Source of the DNA: an uncultured Lachnospiraceae bacterium
GTDB lineage: Bacteria; Bacillota; Clostridia; Lachnospirales; Lachnospiraceae
DNA: 64,000 bases
NCBI GenBank assembly: GCA_947177165.1
Contig: CAMWTP010000029.1
Coordinates: forward strand, 1-64,000
Reading direction: 5' to 3'
In this document: piece after piece, positions 44,665 through 52,919 of the stretch
Position numbering within the stretch: position 1 is the first letter of the stretch
How the letters are laid out: the number at the start of each line of letters is the position of its first letter
Translations under genes and position numbers: made by a program
The notes under the pieces: generated by a model
What the model saw: only the letters and a program-made list of their open reading frames with translations
Databases searched by the model: none
Told to the model about the DNA's origin: nothing

Positions 44665-44710
44665 TTGTTAATTCCTTTCTGTTGTCGATTTGCGTTTTTC
44701 CTGATTTTCC

Positions 44711-44752
44711 GAAAAGCGGCGGCTGTGCGGTTTGCTTTCGACTGCCGCCGCT
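44711..44752 (-). terminator. Rho-independent terminator after the GNAT gene
   Basis: On the minus strand a perfect 9-bp GC-rich stem (44752-44744 with 44723-44715, AGCGGCGGC type) is followed by TTTT. It separates the GNAT gene from iorA. Confidence 0.8.
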
Positions 44753-44794
44753 GACACTATTACTATGATAGTGAAAAAATGGAGTTACGTCAAT

Positions 44795-45334
44795 TTATTT
44801 TGCATAATTTACAAAATCTTCTGGAATTAATTCATAGTCGACGGCGGACTGCAGTTTACCGAGCTGATCTCTCCATGAATCTTTCCGTACCTGCAGCTTT
44901 CTGAATCCGAGTGTCTCATAGACATGCTGGGCCCGCTTGTTGTTCAGATTTGTGTCGAGAATGATTTTCTGGTATCCGAAATCCTTGAAAAGAGATGAGA
45001 TCATCATGCTCAGCACGATTTTTCCATATCCTTTTTCCTGCTCGGAAAAATCGCAGATTTTGATTCCGATTTCAGCTGTCTTTCTGCCTTCCTGGTCGGG
45101 GATCCGGATATAATTCATCTCACCAATCGGCCGGTGCGAAAGCTCGATGATCAGCCGCCTGTGCTCATCGGTGTCCGCCCTGATCCGCTCTGCGATCCCG
45201 GCTGGCGTTTCGCCTGTTCCGTTTGGGAAACCTGCATGCGCCATGACAGCGCCGTCATTCCACCAGGATGCCAGCAGCCTGGCGTCATCGGCTGCTGCGT
45301 TTCTGATTGTTAGGTCTTTGTAATTTAATAACAT
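44795..45334 (-). CDS. GNAT family N-acetyltransferase
   Basis: A 179-residue acetyltransferase of the RimJ/RimL-like GNAT type. It begins LLNYKDLTIRNAAADDARLLASWWND. The acetyl-CoA binding region is EQEKGYGKIVLSMMI, followed by YQKIILDTNLNNKRAQHVYETLGF, the typical motif A and B pair. The acceptor may be a small molecule or a protein terminus and cannot be read from sequence. It is transcribed alone, divergently from the nucleoside kinase-like gene, with palindromes in the shared spacer. Confidence 0.9.
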   Translation of the reverse strand: MLLNYKDLTIRNAAADDARLLASWWNDGAVMAHAGFPNGTGETPAGIAERIRADTDEHRRLIIELSHRPIGEMNYIRIPDQEGRKTAEIGIKICDFSEQEKGYGKIVLSMMISSLFKDFGYQKIILDTNLNNKRAQHVYETLGFRKLQVRKDSWRDQLGKLQSAVDYELIPEDFVNYAK

Positions 45335-45372
45335 ATGTAATCTTCCTCCGCTTAATTTGAAATATTTTATTG

Positions 45373-45401
45373 AAACAACATTGTTTTGGGAACTGTTCCC
45401 A
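45373..45401. promoter_or_regulatory. Two abutting palindromes upstream of the GNAT gene
   Basis: AAACAA-ca-TTGTTT (45373-45386) and TGGGAAC-t-GTTCCCA (45387-45401) directly follow each other, 39 bp before the GNAT start. They are candidate operators for a dimeric repressor; which protein binds is unknown. Confidence 0.5.
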
Positions 45402-45466
45402 TTTGGGCGAATGAGTGAATGGTAATCTTATTTTATCATAGAGGCGGGAATAAAATCAAATAGACA

Positions 45467-45495
45467 TTGTTATTGTGGAATAAATGCAATATAAT
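45467..45495 (+). promoter_or_regulatory. Promoter of the nucleoside kinase-like gene
   Basis: TTGTTA (45467-45472), a 17-bp spacer and TATAAT (45490-45495), with a second TATAAT at 45495-45500. The leader is about 90 nt. Confidence 0.75.
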
Positions 45496-45594
45496 ATAAT
45501 CAGTTTTTCACACGCACGTTAAAATAGTGGATTTGTTATTGCTTAGGCGTTTGCCGATAGGGTGAAGCCATTCATGCAGGAAAGGAAACATACA

Positions 45595-46155
45595 ATGAAA
45601 AAAACATATGTAATTGGTATTGCGGGCGCAAGTGCGAGCGGGAAATCCACAGTGTCAGAGCGATTGGGGAATCTTTTTGCGGATTATGATGTCCGTGTGA
45701 TTCATATGGATGAATACTATCGGGAAGCGGCGTGCCGCCCGAAAATCATTGGAATAACAGATGGTGTGGAATATATAGACGACAACCACCCGGCAGCGTT
45801 AGATCTTGACCGATGCTGTCTGGATGCGCAGGAGGCAGTGGGCAGATACGACATTCTTATTATAGAAGGAATATTTGCATTTTGGGATGAAAGGATTTTC
45901 GCGCTGTTGGATTTGAAGGTCTTTGTCGACTGTGACCCGGACGAGCGGTTTGCAAGACGTGTGTCAAGGAATTTAACGTTTGGACAGAGTCTGGAGGAGA
46001 TCACGGGCAGGTATGTCCAGGCTGTCCAGCCGCAGCAGAGAGCGTATGTGGAACCCGTAAAGTGGAAGGCAGATATCATATTAAATGGCTTTCTGCCGTC
46101 GTCTGCAGGGGGTGAGATCGTCGCGGAGTGGGTGAGAGGGCAGCTGCGCGATTAA
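45595..46155 (+). CDS. Uridine kinase-like P-loop nucleoside kinase
   Basis: A 186-residue kinase of the uridine kinase/phosphoribulokinase family. The Walker A motif GASASGKST lies at about 10-18. HMDEYYR, LIIEGIFAFWDERI and the LID-type FARRVSRNLTFGQ follow in the usual order. It probably phosphorylates a nucleoside or related small alcohol with ATP. It is shorter than typical Udk (about 205-210), so the exact substrate is not assigned. ATG 45595 has AAAGGAAA upstream; the in-frame start at 45562 is weaker. Confidence 0.85.
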   Translation: MKKTYVIGIAGASASGKSTVSERLGNLFADYDVRVIHMDEYYREAACRPKIIGITDGVEYIDDNHPAALDLDRCCLDAQEAVGRYDILIIEGIFAFWDERIFALLDLKVFVDCDPDERFARRVSRNLTFGQSLEEITGRYVQAVQPQQRAYVEPVKWKADIILNGFLPSSAGGEIVAEWVRGQLRD

Positions 46156-46170
46156 AAAATAAAAAACAAG

Positions 46171-46199
46171 TTTACTTTGATGCTTTAAAGTGGCATAAT
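46171..46199 (+). promoter_or_regulatory. Promoter of the acyl-CoA ligase gene
   Basis: TTTACT (46171-46176), a 17-bp spacer and TGG-CATAAT (46194-46199, extended -10). An interrupted inverted repeat ACTTT...AAAGT (46174-46191) spans the spacer. It recalls the CTTTAAAG-centred palindrome in the promoter at 7494-7522. Confidence 0.65.
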
Positions 46200-46310
46200 G
46201 TATATAAATGCGCCATGCAGAAACAATGCCTGACCGATTCTGATCGTTTCTGCGATGTGAACTGCAGGGCTGGTAAAAAGAACGATAAAACGGATAAAGG
46301 AGTAACAAAA

Positions 46311-47945
46311 ATGCCAATCACAGACATTTTAGAGAGAAACTGCAAACTGTATGGAAATGATATCTGCCTGGTGGAAATCAATCCTGAAATCAAGGAGACA
46401 AGACGCGTCACATGGAAGGAATACGAGCTGATGGAGCCAAACCCGGTGACACACTACCGCCGGGAAATTACATGGAGTGTGTTTAATGAGAAGGCAAACC
46501 GTTTTGCCAACATGCTGATTCAGAGAGGCATCAAGAAGGGGGACAAGGTGGCCATCCTGCTGATGAACTGTCTGGAGTGGCTTCCGATTTATTTTGGCGT
46601 TTTAAAGACAGGTGCGCTGGCAGTGCCGCTCAACTTCCGCTATGCGCCGGATGAGATCGAATACTGCCTGAATCTGGCGGAAGTGGACGTCCTTGTATTT
46701 GGACCGGAATTTATCGGGCGCGTGGAGGAGATCGCGGAGAGTATCAGCAAAAACCGGCTGTTATTTTATGTGGGGGATAACTGTCCGAGCTTTGCGGAGG
46801 ATTATATCAGTCTCACAGCGAACTGTTCGAGTCAGACACCGATGATCGCGCTGACAGATGCGGATGATGCCGCGATCTATTTCTCATCGGGGACGACGGG
46901 ATTTCCGAAGGCGATCCTACATAACCATGAAAGCCTGATGCACTCGTGCAAGGTGGAGCAGAACCATCATGGCCAGACAAAGCAGGATGTATTTCTGTGC
47001 ATTCCGCCGCTTTACCACACTGGCGCGAAGATGCACTGGTTTGGAAGCTTTCTGGAGGGCAGCAAAGCAGTTTTGCTGAAAGGGACAAAGCCGGAGTTTA
47101 TTCTGGATGCCGTGTCAAAGGAAAAGTGCACAATCGTGTGGCTGCTGGTGCCGTGGGCGCAGGATATTCTCGACGCGATTGACAGGGGCGATGTCAGGCT
47201 CGAGGATTATGAGCTCTCCCAGTGGAGACTGATGCACATTGGTGCACAGCCGGTTCCGCAGAGTCTGATACAGCGCTGGAAGAAAGTATTCCCGAATCAC
47301 CAGTATGACACGAACTATGGTCTCAGCGAGTCGATCGGACCAGGCTGTGTGCATCTCGGTGTCGAGAATATCCATAAGGTGGGAGCCATCGGGAAGGCAG
47401 GCTATGGCTGGCAGGTAAAAATTGTCGATGAGAACGGTACACAGGTGACACGCGGCGAAGTTGGCGAACTGGCCGTAAAGGGACCGGGTGTTATGACCTG
47501 TTACTACAATGATGAGCAGGCTACGAATGAGGTGCTTCGCGGCGGGTGGCTGTTTACAGGAGATATGGCGCAGGAGGACGAGGACGGCTTCATCTTCCTT
47601 GTGGACCGCAAGAAGGATGTCGTCATCAGCGGCGGTGAGAATATCTATCCCGTTCAGATCGAGGACTTCCTGCGCACCAACAATAAAGTGAAGGATGTGG
47701 CTGTAATCGGTATCCCGGACAAGCGTCTAGGAGAAATAACAGCTGCTATCATAGAGGTGAAAGAGGGTATGAACTGCACGGAGGAAGAGATTAACGGATA
47801 CTGCATGAAGCTTCCGAAGTACAAGCGCCCGCGCCAGGTGATATTCGCGGATATCCCGAGAAATCCGACAGGCAAGATTGAGAAGCCGAAGCTCCGGAAG
47901 ATGTACGGCGGCGAAAGCCTTGTAGCGGTGCAGAACAAGTCATAA
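46311..47945 (+). CDS. AMP-dependent acyl-CoA synthetase/ligase
   Basis: A 544-residue class I adenylate-forming enzyme that activates a carboxylic acid as acyl-AMP and then as a CoA thioester. Core motifs are complete: P-loop YFSSGTTGFPK, NYGLSES, GWLFTGDMAQEDEDGFIFLVDRKKDVV, SGGENIYP and the catalytic Lys in NPTGKIEK. Its closest feel is medium/long-chain fatty acyl-CoA ligases, but the substrate cannot be read from sequence. ATG 46311 follows AAAGGAG by 8 bases; the frame upstream to 46128 overlaps the kinase gene and is unlikely. Its own promoter lies in the 155-bp spacer. Confidence 0.93.
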   Translation: MPITDILERNCKLYGNDICLVEINPEIKETRRVTWKEYELMEPNPVTHYRREITWSVFNEKANRFANMLIQRGIKKGDKVAILLMNCLEWLPIYFGVLKTGALAVPLNFRYAPDEIEYCLNLAEVDVLVFGPEFIGRVEEIAESISKNRLLFYVGDNCPSFAEDYISLTANCSSQTPMIALTDADDAAIYFSSGTTGFPKAILHNHESLMHSCKVEQNHHGQTKQDVFLCIPPLYHTGAKMHWFGSFLEGSKAVLLKGTKPEFILDAVSKEKCTIVWLLVPWAQDILDAIDRGDVRLEDYELSQWRLMHIGAQPVPQSLIQRWKKVFPNHQYDTNYGLSESIGPGCVHLGVENIHKVGAIGKAGYGWQVKIVDENGTQVTRGEVGELAVKGPGVMTCYYNDEQATNEVLRGGWLFTGDMAQEDEDGFIFLVDRKKDVVISGGENIYPVQIEDFLRTNNKVKDVAVIGIPDKRLGEITAAIIEVKEGMNCTEEEINGYCMKLPKYKRPRQVIFADIPRNPTGKIEKPKLRKMYGGESLVAVQNKS

Positions 47946-47953
47946 AAAAACAA

Positions 47954-48028
47954 AGCAAGTCTAAGGCGCCAAAAGACACCGCCTAAGACTTGCTAAGTTT
48001 TTAAAAGAACGCAAGAGCAGCGTTCTTT
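47954..48028 (+). terminator. Terminator and adjacent second hairpin after the acyl-CoA ligase gene
   Basis: A 15-bp stem with one mismatch (47954-47968 with 47980-47994) is followed by AAG and five T. Nine bases later a second perfect hairpin AAAGAACGC/GCGTTCTTT (48004-48012 with 48020-48028) occurs just before rarA. The pairing of an A-run/GC hairpin with a longer one loosely recalls the elements at 21246 and 42246. Confidence 0.75.
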
Positions 48029-48064
48029 GGATAGAATTTGATAGTCAATTATTGGAGATTGCAG

Positions 48065-49432
48065 ATGGATTTATTTGAATACATGAGAAGTACAACACAG
48101 GAAAAAGAGTCGCCGCTTGCCGCCAGACTCAGGCCAGCGACACTTGAGGAAGTGGTGGGGCAGTCGCACATCATCGGCAGGGACAAGCTGCTGTACAGGG
48201 CAATCAAAGCGGATAAAATAAGTTCTGTTATTTTTTATGGGCCGCCCGGGACAGGCAAGACGACACTCGCAAAGGTGATTGCCAATACGACTAGTGCAGA
48301 GTTTACGCAGATCAATGCGACGGTTGCCGGGAAAAAGGATATGGAGGAGGTCATCAACAAGGCAAAAGACACGCTTGCCATGTACGCAAAGCGCACAATT
48401 CTGTTTATTGATGAGATTCACCGCTTTAACAAAAGTCAGCAGGATTATCTGCTCCCTTTTGTGGAGGACGGGACGATTATCCTGATCGGTGCAACGACAG
48501 AAAATCCTTACTTTGAGGTAAACGGGGCGCTGATTTCACGCTCTGTGATTTTTGAGCTCAAACCTTTGGAGAAGTGTGACATCAAGGAGCTGCTGAAAAG
48601 AGCTGTGTATGACACAGAGAAGGGGATGGGCAGCTATGACGCGGAGATTGACGAGGACGCGCTGGAATTTCTGGCAGAATTGTCAGGCGGTGACGCGCGC
48701 CATGCCCTGAATGCCATAGAGTTAGGCATTATGACGACAGACCGGAGTGAGGATGGGAAGATTCACATTACGATAGAAGTCGCGCAGGAGTGTATTCAGA
48801 AACGGCGCGTGCTGTACGACAAGACCGGAGACAATCACTACGACACGATATCGGCATTTATCAAGAGTATGCGCGGTTCCGACCCGGACGCGGCGGTCTA
48901 CTATCTGGCGAAGATGCTCTATGCAGGAGAGCAGGTGGCGTTTATTGCGAGGCGTATCATGATCTGTGCTGCGGAGGATGTCGGAAATGCAGATCCCATG
49001 GCGCTGAATGTCGCTGTGAGCGCATCGCTTGCGGTGGAGCGGATCGGCATGCCGGAGGCGCAGATTATTCTCGCACAGGCGGCTTCCTACGTGGCGTGCG
49101 CGCCGAAGAGCAACGCAGCGTGCAACGCGATATTTGCGGCAAATAAGGAAATCAGCAGAAGTGGGAATCTGCCCATACCGACACACTTACAGGATGCACA
49201 TTACAAGGGGGCGGCAAAGCTGGGACACGGAACGGGTTACAAATATGCACATGACTATAAAAACCACTATGTAGCGCAGCAGTATCTGCCGTATGAGCTT
49301 ACCGGAAAGCAGTTTTATGAGCCGTCGTGGAACGGGTACGAGGCAAAGATCAGGGAGCATATGCAGCGGATTAAGGCAGAGGCACAACAGGAGGGGGAAA
49401 CAAGGAATGGAGACGCCAGGGAACTGTCTTGA
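48065..49432 (+). CDS. rarA: Replication-associated recombination protein A (AAA+ ATPase)
   Basis: RarA/MgsA acts at stalled replication forks and is related to clamp-loader ATPases. The 455-residue protein starts MDLFEYMRSTTQEKESPLAARLRP. It has Walker A GPPGTGKTT, Walker B FIDEIHRFNKSQQD, sensor 1 GATTENP and the C-terminal tetramerisation domain (DPDAAVYYLAKM, HLQDAHYKGAAKLGHG). ATG 48065 follows GGAG by 6 bases. The last codons lie inside a bidirectional terminator shared with the convergent DUF4364 gene. Confidence 0.96.
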   Translation: MDLFEYMRSTTQEKESPLAARLRPATLEEVVGQSHIIGRDKLLYRAIKADKISSVIFYGPPGTGKTTLAKVIANTTSAEFTQINATVAGKKDMEEVINKAKDTLAMYAKRTILFIDEIHRFNKSQQDYLLPFVEDGTIILIGATTENPYFEVNGALISRSVIFELKPLEKCDIKELLKRAVYDTEKGMGSYDAEIDEDALEFLAELSGGDARHALNAIELGIMTTDRSEDGKIHITIEVAQECIQKRRVLYDKTGDNHYDTISAFIKSMRGSDPDAAVYYLAKMLYAGEQVAFIARRIMICAAEDVGNADPMALNVAVSASLAVERIGMPEAQIILAQAASYVACAPKSNAACNAIFAANKEISRSGNLPIPTHLQDAHYKGAAKLGHGTGYKYAHDYKNHYVAQQYLPYELTGKQFYEPSWNGYEAKIREHMQRIKAEAQQEGETRNGDARELS

Positions 49433-49459
49433 GACAGTTCCTTAGAAAAGCGTCTCCAT
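49407..49459. terminator. Nested bidirectional terminator of rarA and the DUF4364 gene
   Basis: An outer 10-bp stem ATGGAGACGC/GCGTCTCCAT (49407-49416 with 49450-49459) encloses an inner perfect stem GGAACTGTC/GACAGTTCC (49420-49428 with 49433-49441). The stop codons of both convergent genes (49430-49432 and 49442-49444) lie inside. Confidence 0.75.
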
Positions 49460-49957
49460 TAAATATTTGTAGATTTGTTCATTTTTGCTGTACCAGCTCT
49501 CGCAGATCGTTTCCGCCATATCCTCTGCGGGGACAGAGATTTTGATATTGACCAGCTCGACATTTTTCTCGCTTGCGCTCAATTCTGCCTCATATTCTCC
49601 GGATGTTGTCTTATAATATTTGGCTGTGATGGCCGCCTCGTTTTTCAACTCAAGATGCTTCTCGACGAGAAATGCATCGATGTCTGCGATGATGGCATCG
49701 CCGATGCGGTTTCCAAAATAGGACAGCGTATTGCGTCCCTCCTCAGTGATGGAGAAGAGGGTGCGGTTCAGGGAGCTGTCCGTTCTGATCAGCTCTGTAT
49801 CCTGCAAGTCGGCGATCACCTGCTGCAGCGTCATGAAATTGGTGTACTCCTTTTCCAGGATAAAGCTGCTGAGCTGTGAGTAGGATAGTTTAAAGTTCAC
49901 TTTATCCAACATATACAGAACAATCAATTTGTATAATGTTAAGGGATCCTGCGTCAT
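49442..49957 (-). CDS. DUF4364 family protein
   Basis: A 171-residue protein matching the clostridial DUF4364 family, with the N-terminus MTQDPLTLYKLIVLYMLDKVNF. Residues 1-80 look like a winged helix (SYSQLSSFILEKEYTNFMTLQQVIADLQDTELI and ITEEGRNTL), so a DNA-binding role is plausible. Residues 110-171 form an alternating beta region of unknown function. It is the third gene of a minus-strand set with malic enzyme and a radical SAM protein, 38 bp after the latter. Confidence 0.88.
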   Translation of the reverse strand: MTQDPLTLYKLIVLYMLDKVNFKLSYSQLSSFILEKEYTNFMTLQQVIADLQDTELIRTDSSLNRTLFSITEEGRNTLSYFGNRIGDAIIADIDAFLVEKHLELKNEAAITAKYYKTTSGEYEAELSASEKNVELVNIKISVPAEDMAETICESWYSKNEQIYKYLMETLF

Positions 49958-49995
49958 AGGTTAATGCTCCTTTGGATTTGTGATTGCCACTTGTG

Positions 49996-50979
49996 TCAGC
50001 GGTGTGCCGCGTCGTCTTTTTCAGCTCTGCCCTGACACAAATGATAGGTCTTGGACTGCCATGTATTGCGCCGGCGTATTTCCTGGTGGAGTGTATTGAG
50101 GACGCGTCTCTTGTCAAGACTCCACAGAGGGGCGAGCAGCAGATCTCTCGGCCCGTCGCCCGTCACGCGATGTATCACCATATCAGGAGGGAGAACCTCA
50201 AGACAGGAGATTATGATATCAATATACTCCATCATGTCAAGAATATCAAATGTTTTCTTTTTGTATAATTCGACCAAATCTGTGTTTTTTAAGACATGTA
50301 ACAACTGTAATTTAATCCCGCTGACACCTTTTCTGGCAAGAAAATGGCAGGTTTCGAGCATCATGGGTTTGTCCTCTCCGGGAAGTCCGATAATAACATG
50401 AGCTATTGATGGAATGGAGATTTCGCGGAGACGAATTACAGCCTGTTCAAATACAGGGAGTGGATACCCGCGCCGTATGAGTACAGCGGTGTCCTCATGA
50501 ATAGTCTGCAGGCCAAGCTCAACCCAGATGAATTTGTCACAGTATTCCTGATTTAACCTGTCAAGCAGCGAGAGCACATCGTCTCCAAGACAGTCTGGTC
50601 TGGTAGCGATGGATATTCCGACGACGGAAGGCTCATCCAGTGCCTCGCGGTAGAGTGCTTCCAGTTGTGGGACCGGGGCATAGGTGTTTGTGTACGCCTG
50701 AAAGTAGGCAATAAAATGACAGCCGATATTTTTGTTGTGAAAATGCTGTTTTCCCTGCTCAAGCTGGGCTGCGACAGATCCATCCCCGGACTCTCTCTTA
50801 ACGGCAAAATCGCCGCTTCCTCCCGCACTGCAGAAGATGCAGCCGCGGACACCGCATGTCCCGTCGCGGTTTGGACAGGTCATGCCAGCGTTGAGGGCAA
50901 TTTTGTATATTTTTTCGCCATATCTGTTTTTGAGCTCATAGTCAAGTGAGTGATAGGGCTTATCGTTCCAGAGCATCAT
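49996..50979 (-). CDS. TIGR01212-type radical SAM protein (YhcC-like)
   Basis: A 327-residue radical S-adenosylmethionine enzyme of the YhcC group, of uncertain function. The N-terminus YHSLDYELKNRYGEKIYKIALNAGMTCPNRDGTC matches this family. The cluster cysteines are in the widely spaced pattern around CPNRDGTCGVRGCIFCSAGG, with CxxC at GCIFC. Later motifs are EALDEPSVVGISIATRPDCL and WVELGLQTIHEDTA. It lies 13 bp after the malic enzyme gene on the same strand, suggesting co-transcription. Confidence 0.92.
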   Translation of the reverse strand: MMLWNDKPYHSLDYELKNRYGEKIYKIALNAGMTCPNRDGTCGVRGCIFCSAGGSGDFAVKRESGDGSVAAQLEQGKQHFHNKNIGCHFIAYFQAYTNTYAPVPQLEALYREALDEPSVVGISIATRPDCLGDDVLSLLDRLNQEYCDKFIWVELGLQTIHEDTAVLIRRGYPLPVFEQAVIRLREISIPSIAHVIIGLPGEDKPMMLETCHFLARKGVSGIKLQLLHVLKNTDLVELYKKKTFDILDMMEYIDIIISCLEVLPPDMVIHRVTGDGPRDLLLAPLWSLDKRRVLNTLHQEIRRRNTWQSKTYHLCQGRAEKDDAAHR

Positions 50980-50992
50980 CGTCCTGTTTTTC

Positions 50993-52159
50993 CTATTTTA
51001 TGATGTGTGATTTCACTGCTTCGGCAACGAGATCGGCAACCTTTGGATTAAAAGCTTCCGGCATAATGTTATCCTCACTTAGCTCATCGTCGGGCACCAA
51101 TCCTGCAATCGCGTTGGCTGCAGCGAGTTTCATCTCCTCTGTGATCTGTGTGGCGCGTCCTTCGAGGGCGCCTTTGAAGATGCCCGGAAATGCGACAACA
51201 TTGTTGACCTGGTTCGGGAAATCGCTCCGGCCAGTGCCGACAACACGCGCACCTGCTGCCTTTGCCACATCGGGCATGATCTCCGGTGTGGGATTTGCCA
51301 TGGCAAAGAGAATGGAATCGGATGCCATGGACTGAACCATTTCAGGCGTCACAATATTCGGGGCAGACACGCCGACAAAGATGTCCGCTCCTCTTAGGGC
51401 ATCAGCAAGTGTGCCGGTCTCATTGTTGGGATTTGTGATCTTTGCCATTTTTTCCTGCATCCAGTTTAAGCCTTTTGTGGAGGTCGACACAATACCGACT
51501 TTGTCGCACATGACCACATTGGTAAAGCCGTAGGTTAACAGAAGTTTTGTGATGGCGACACCGGCGCTTCCCGCACCGTTTACAACGACTTTGCAGTTTT
51601 CTTTCTGTTTTCCGACGACCTTGAGTGCGTTGATAATACCGGCGAGCACAACGATCGCTGTGCCGTGCTGGTCATCATGAAATACCGGAATATCGAGGAT
51701 TTCCTTCAGGCGCTCCTCAATCTCAAAGCAGCGCGGTGCGCTGATATCCTCGAGATTGATGCCGCCGTAAGCTGGAGCGAGCCATGTGACAGCCTTGATG
51801 ATCTCCTCCGTGTCCTGCGTGTCGAGACAGATGGGAACAGCGTTCACGCCGCCAAATTCCTTGAAGAGAACCGCTTTGCCTTCCATGACAGGCATCGCGG
51901 CATAGGGACCAATGTTGCCAAGGCCAAGGACAGCGCTGCCGTCAGATACGACAGCGACAGTGTTTGCCTTCATGGTATACTGATAGGCGGCGTCTTTGTC
52001 CTGCGCGATCACTTTGCAGGGTTCTGCCACGCCGGGCGTGTATGCGAGCGAAAGTGCCTCCCGTGATTTGACAGGGGTTTTGGACACTGTCTCGAGTTTT
52101 CCGTTCCATTCCTTGTGAAGCGCCAACGCCTGTTCCTGAATTGTTGTTTGAGTTGCCAT
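50993..52159 (-). CDS. NAD(P)-dependent malic enzyme
   Basis: Oxidatively decarboxylates malate to pyruvate. The 388-residue short bacterial form has the malate-binding part (SLAYTPGVAEPC, with the catalytic Tyr), the metal-binding GGINLEDISAPRCFEIE and HDDQHGTAIV, and the Rossmann motif VVNGAGSAGVAI. There is no phosphotransacetylase fusion. Cofactor preference is not determined here. Its ribosome binding site is AAAGGAGA. First gene of a three-gene minus-strand set; the long upstream spacer also carries a candidate RNA on the other strand. Confidence 0.95.
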   Translation of the reverse strand: MATQTTIQEQALALHKEWNGKLETVSKTPVKSREALSLAYTPGVAEPCKVIAQDKDAAYQYTMKANTVAVVSDGSAVLGLGNIGPYAAMPVMEGKAVLFKEFGGVNAVPICLDTQDTEEIIKAVTWLAPAYGGINLEDISAPRCFEIEERLKEILDIPVFHDDQHGTAIVVLAGIINALKVVGKQKENCKVVVNGAGSAGVAITKLLLTYGFTNVVMCDKVGIVSTSTKGLNWMQEKMAKITNPNNETGTLADALRGADIFVGVSAPNIVTPEMVQSMASDSILFAMANPTPEIMPDVAKAAGARVVGTGRSDFPNQVNNVVAFPGIFKGALEGRATQITEEMKLAAANAIAGLVPDDELSEDNIMPEAFNPKVADLVAEAVKSHIIK

Positions 52160-52278
52160 ATGTAAAATCTCCTTTATTAAATCATTGAAAACCTTGATAA
52201 ATAAGCATCTTATTATAATGTATAATAAATCTTTGCAATTCGCAATAAATTCTTCTTCCTATTTTGAGAAAAGTGCGG

Positions 52279-52460
52279 TATAATATAAAAAATCAGTGTG
52301 GAACTGTGCGTAAGTTACTGATGGACATTACGGATCAGCAGAAAAATAACAGAAACATCCTAACAGTTCTTTAATGAGTGTGACGCTGTCATCCGCAGTA
52401 TGGTATCGTAGACAGCGTAGTACACTGGACAGATAAAGTCTGTGATTGCATCTGATTATT
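52279..52460 (+). ncRNA. Candidate multibranched structured RNA upstream of rho
   Basis: A perfect TATAAT (52279-52284), without a good -35, predicts a start near 52291. From there the sequence can fold into a closed multibranched structure. The outer stem is AATCAG+TG with CA+CTGATT (52291-52298 / 52449-52457). Stem two is GAACTGT/ACAGTTC (52301-52307 / 52363-52369). Stem three is AGTGT + ACGCTGTC with GACAGCGT + ACACT (52377-52426). Stem four is ACAGA/TCTGT (52429-52443). I do not recognise it as tmRNA, RNase P, SRP RNA or a known riboswitch; 6S-like RNA or a rho leader are possibilities. Confidence 0.5.
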
Positions 52461-52919
52461 TTAATAACATTTCAAATGTTTTCCAATTAATAATAAGAAA
52501 AATTCATATATTTGGTCTGGTACAGTGCTGTATCTCTCAATAGTGGGATAGAGCATGGTCTGGCTGAGCGGGTGGAGACTGACAATCGTGTCAAAAATAC
52601 ATCCATCGGAACGGAACATGCGGCAGGATAATAATTCTGTCTGTCGGTGTGTTACAGTGCTCAGACGGCTGTTTTCAAGGACCTTTGCGAGGGTGTTGAT
52701 GAGAATGGCTGTTTTGTGCGGTCCGGTAATGACTGGTCTGGGAAGATCACAGTTTCAAAGTTTGCGACAAAAAAGAAAACGGCAGATTATTATTGGACAG
52801 AAATCTATCCATATACTTTATGATGATACAGCTATGTATGCTGTATGCGGCGAAAGATGGCGAATCTAAAAATATACTAGATATTTTAAATTTTAGAAAG
52901 GTGGAAACAGGTACATTTT
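52461..52919 (+). other. Gene-free leader of rho
   Basis: No supported gene lies between the RNA candidate and rho. A hairpin TGCT+TATC with GATA+AGCA occurs at 52526-52555. Two short open frames (52555-52869 and 52647-52823) lack ribosome binding sites and family features. The end of the smaller one (GKITVSKFATKKKTADYYW) looks somewhat protein-like and may be a decayed remnant. The rho ribosome binding site AGAAAGGTGG follows at about 52896. Confidence 0.4.

Noticed and set aside
52279-52460. T-box or known metabolite riboswitch before rho
   Set aside because: No T-box antiterminator motif, no terminator and no family consensus that I can recognise were found.
52647-52823. 58-codon open frame before rho ending in a protein-like stretch
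   Set aside because: There is no ribosome binding site and no recognisable family. It could be a decayed fragment but is too weak to call.
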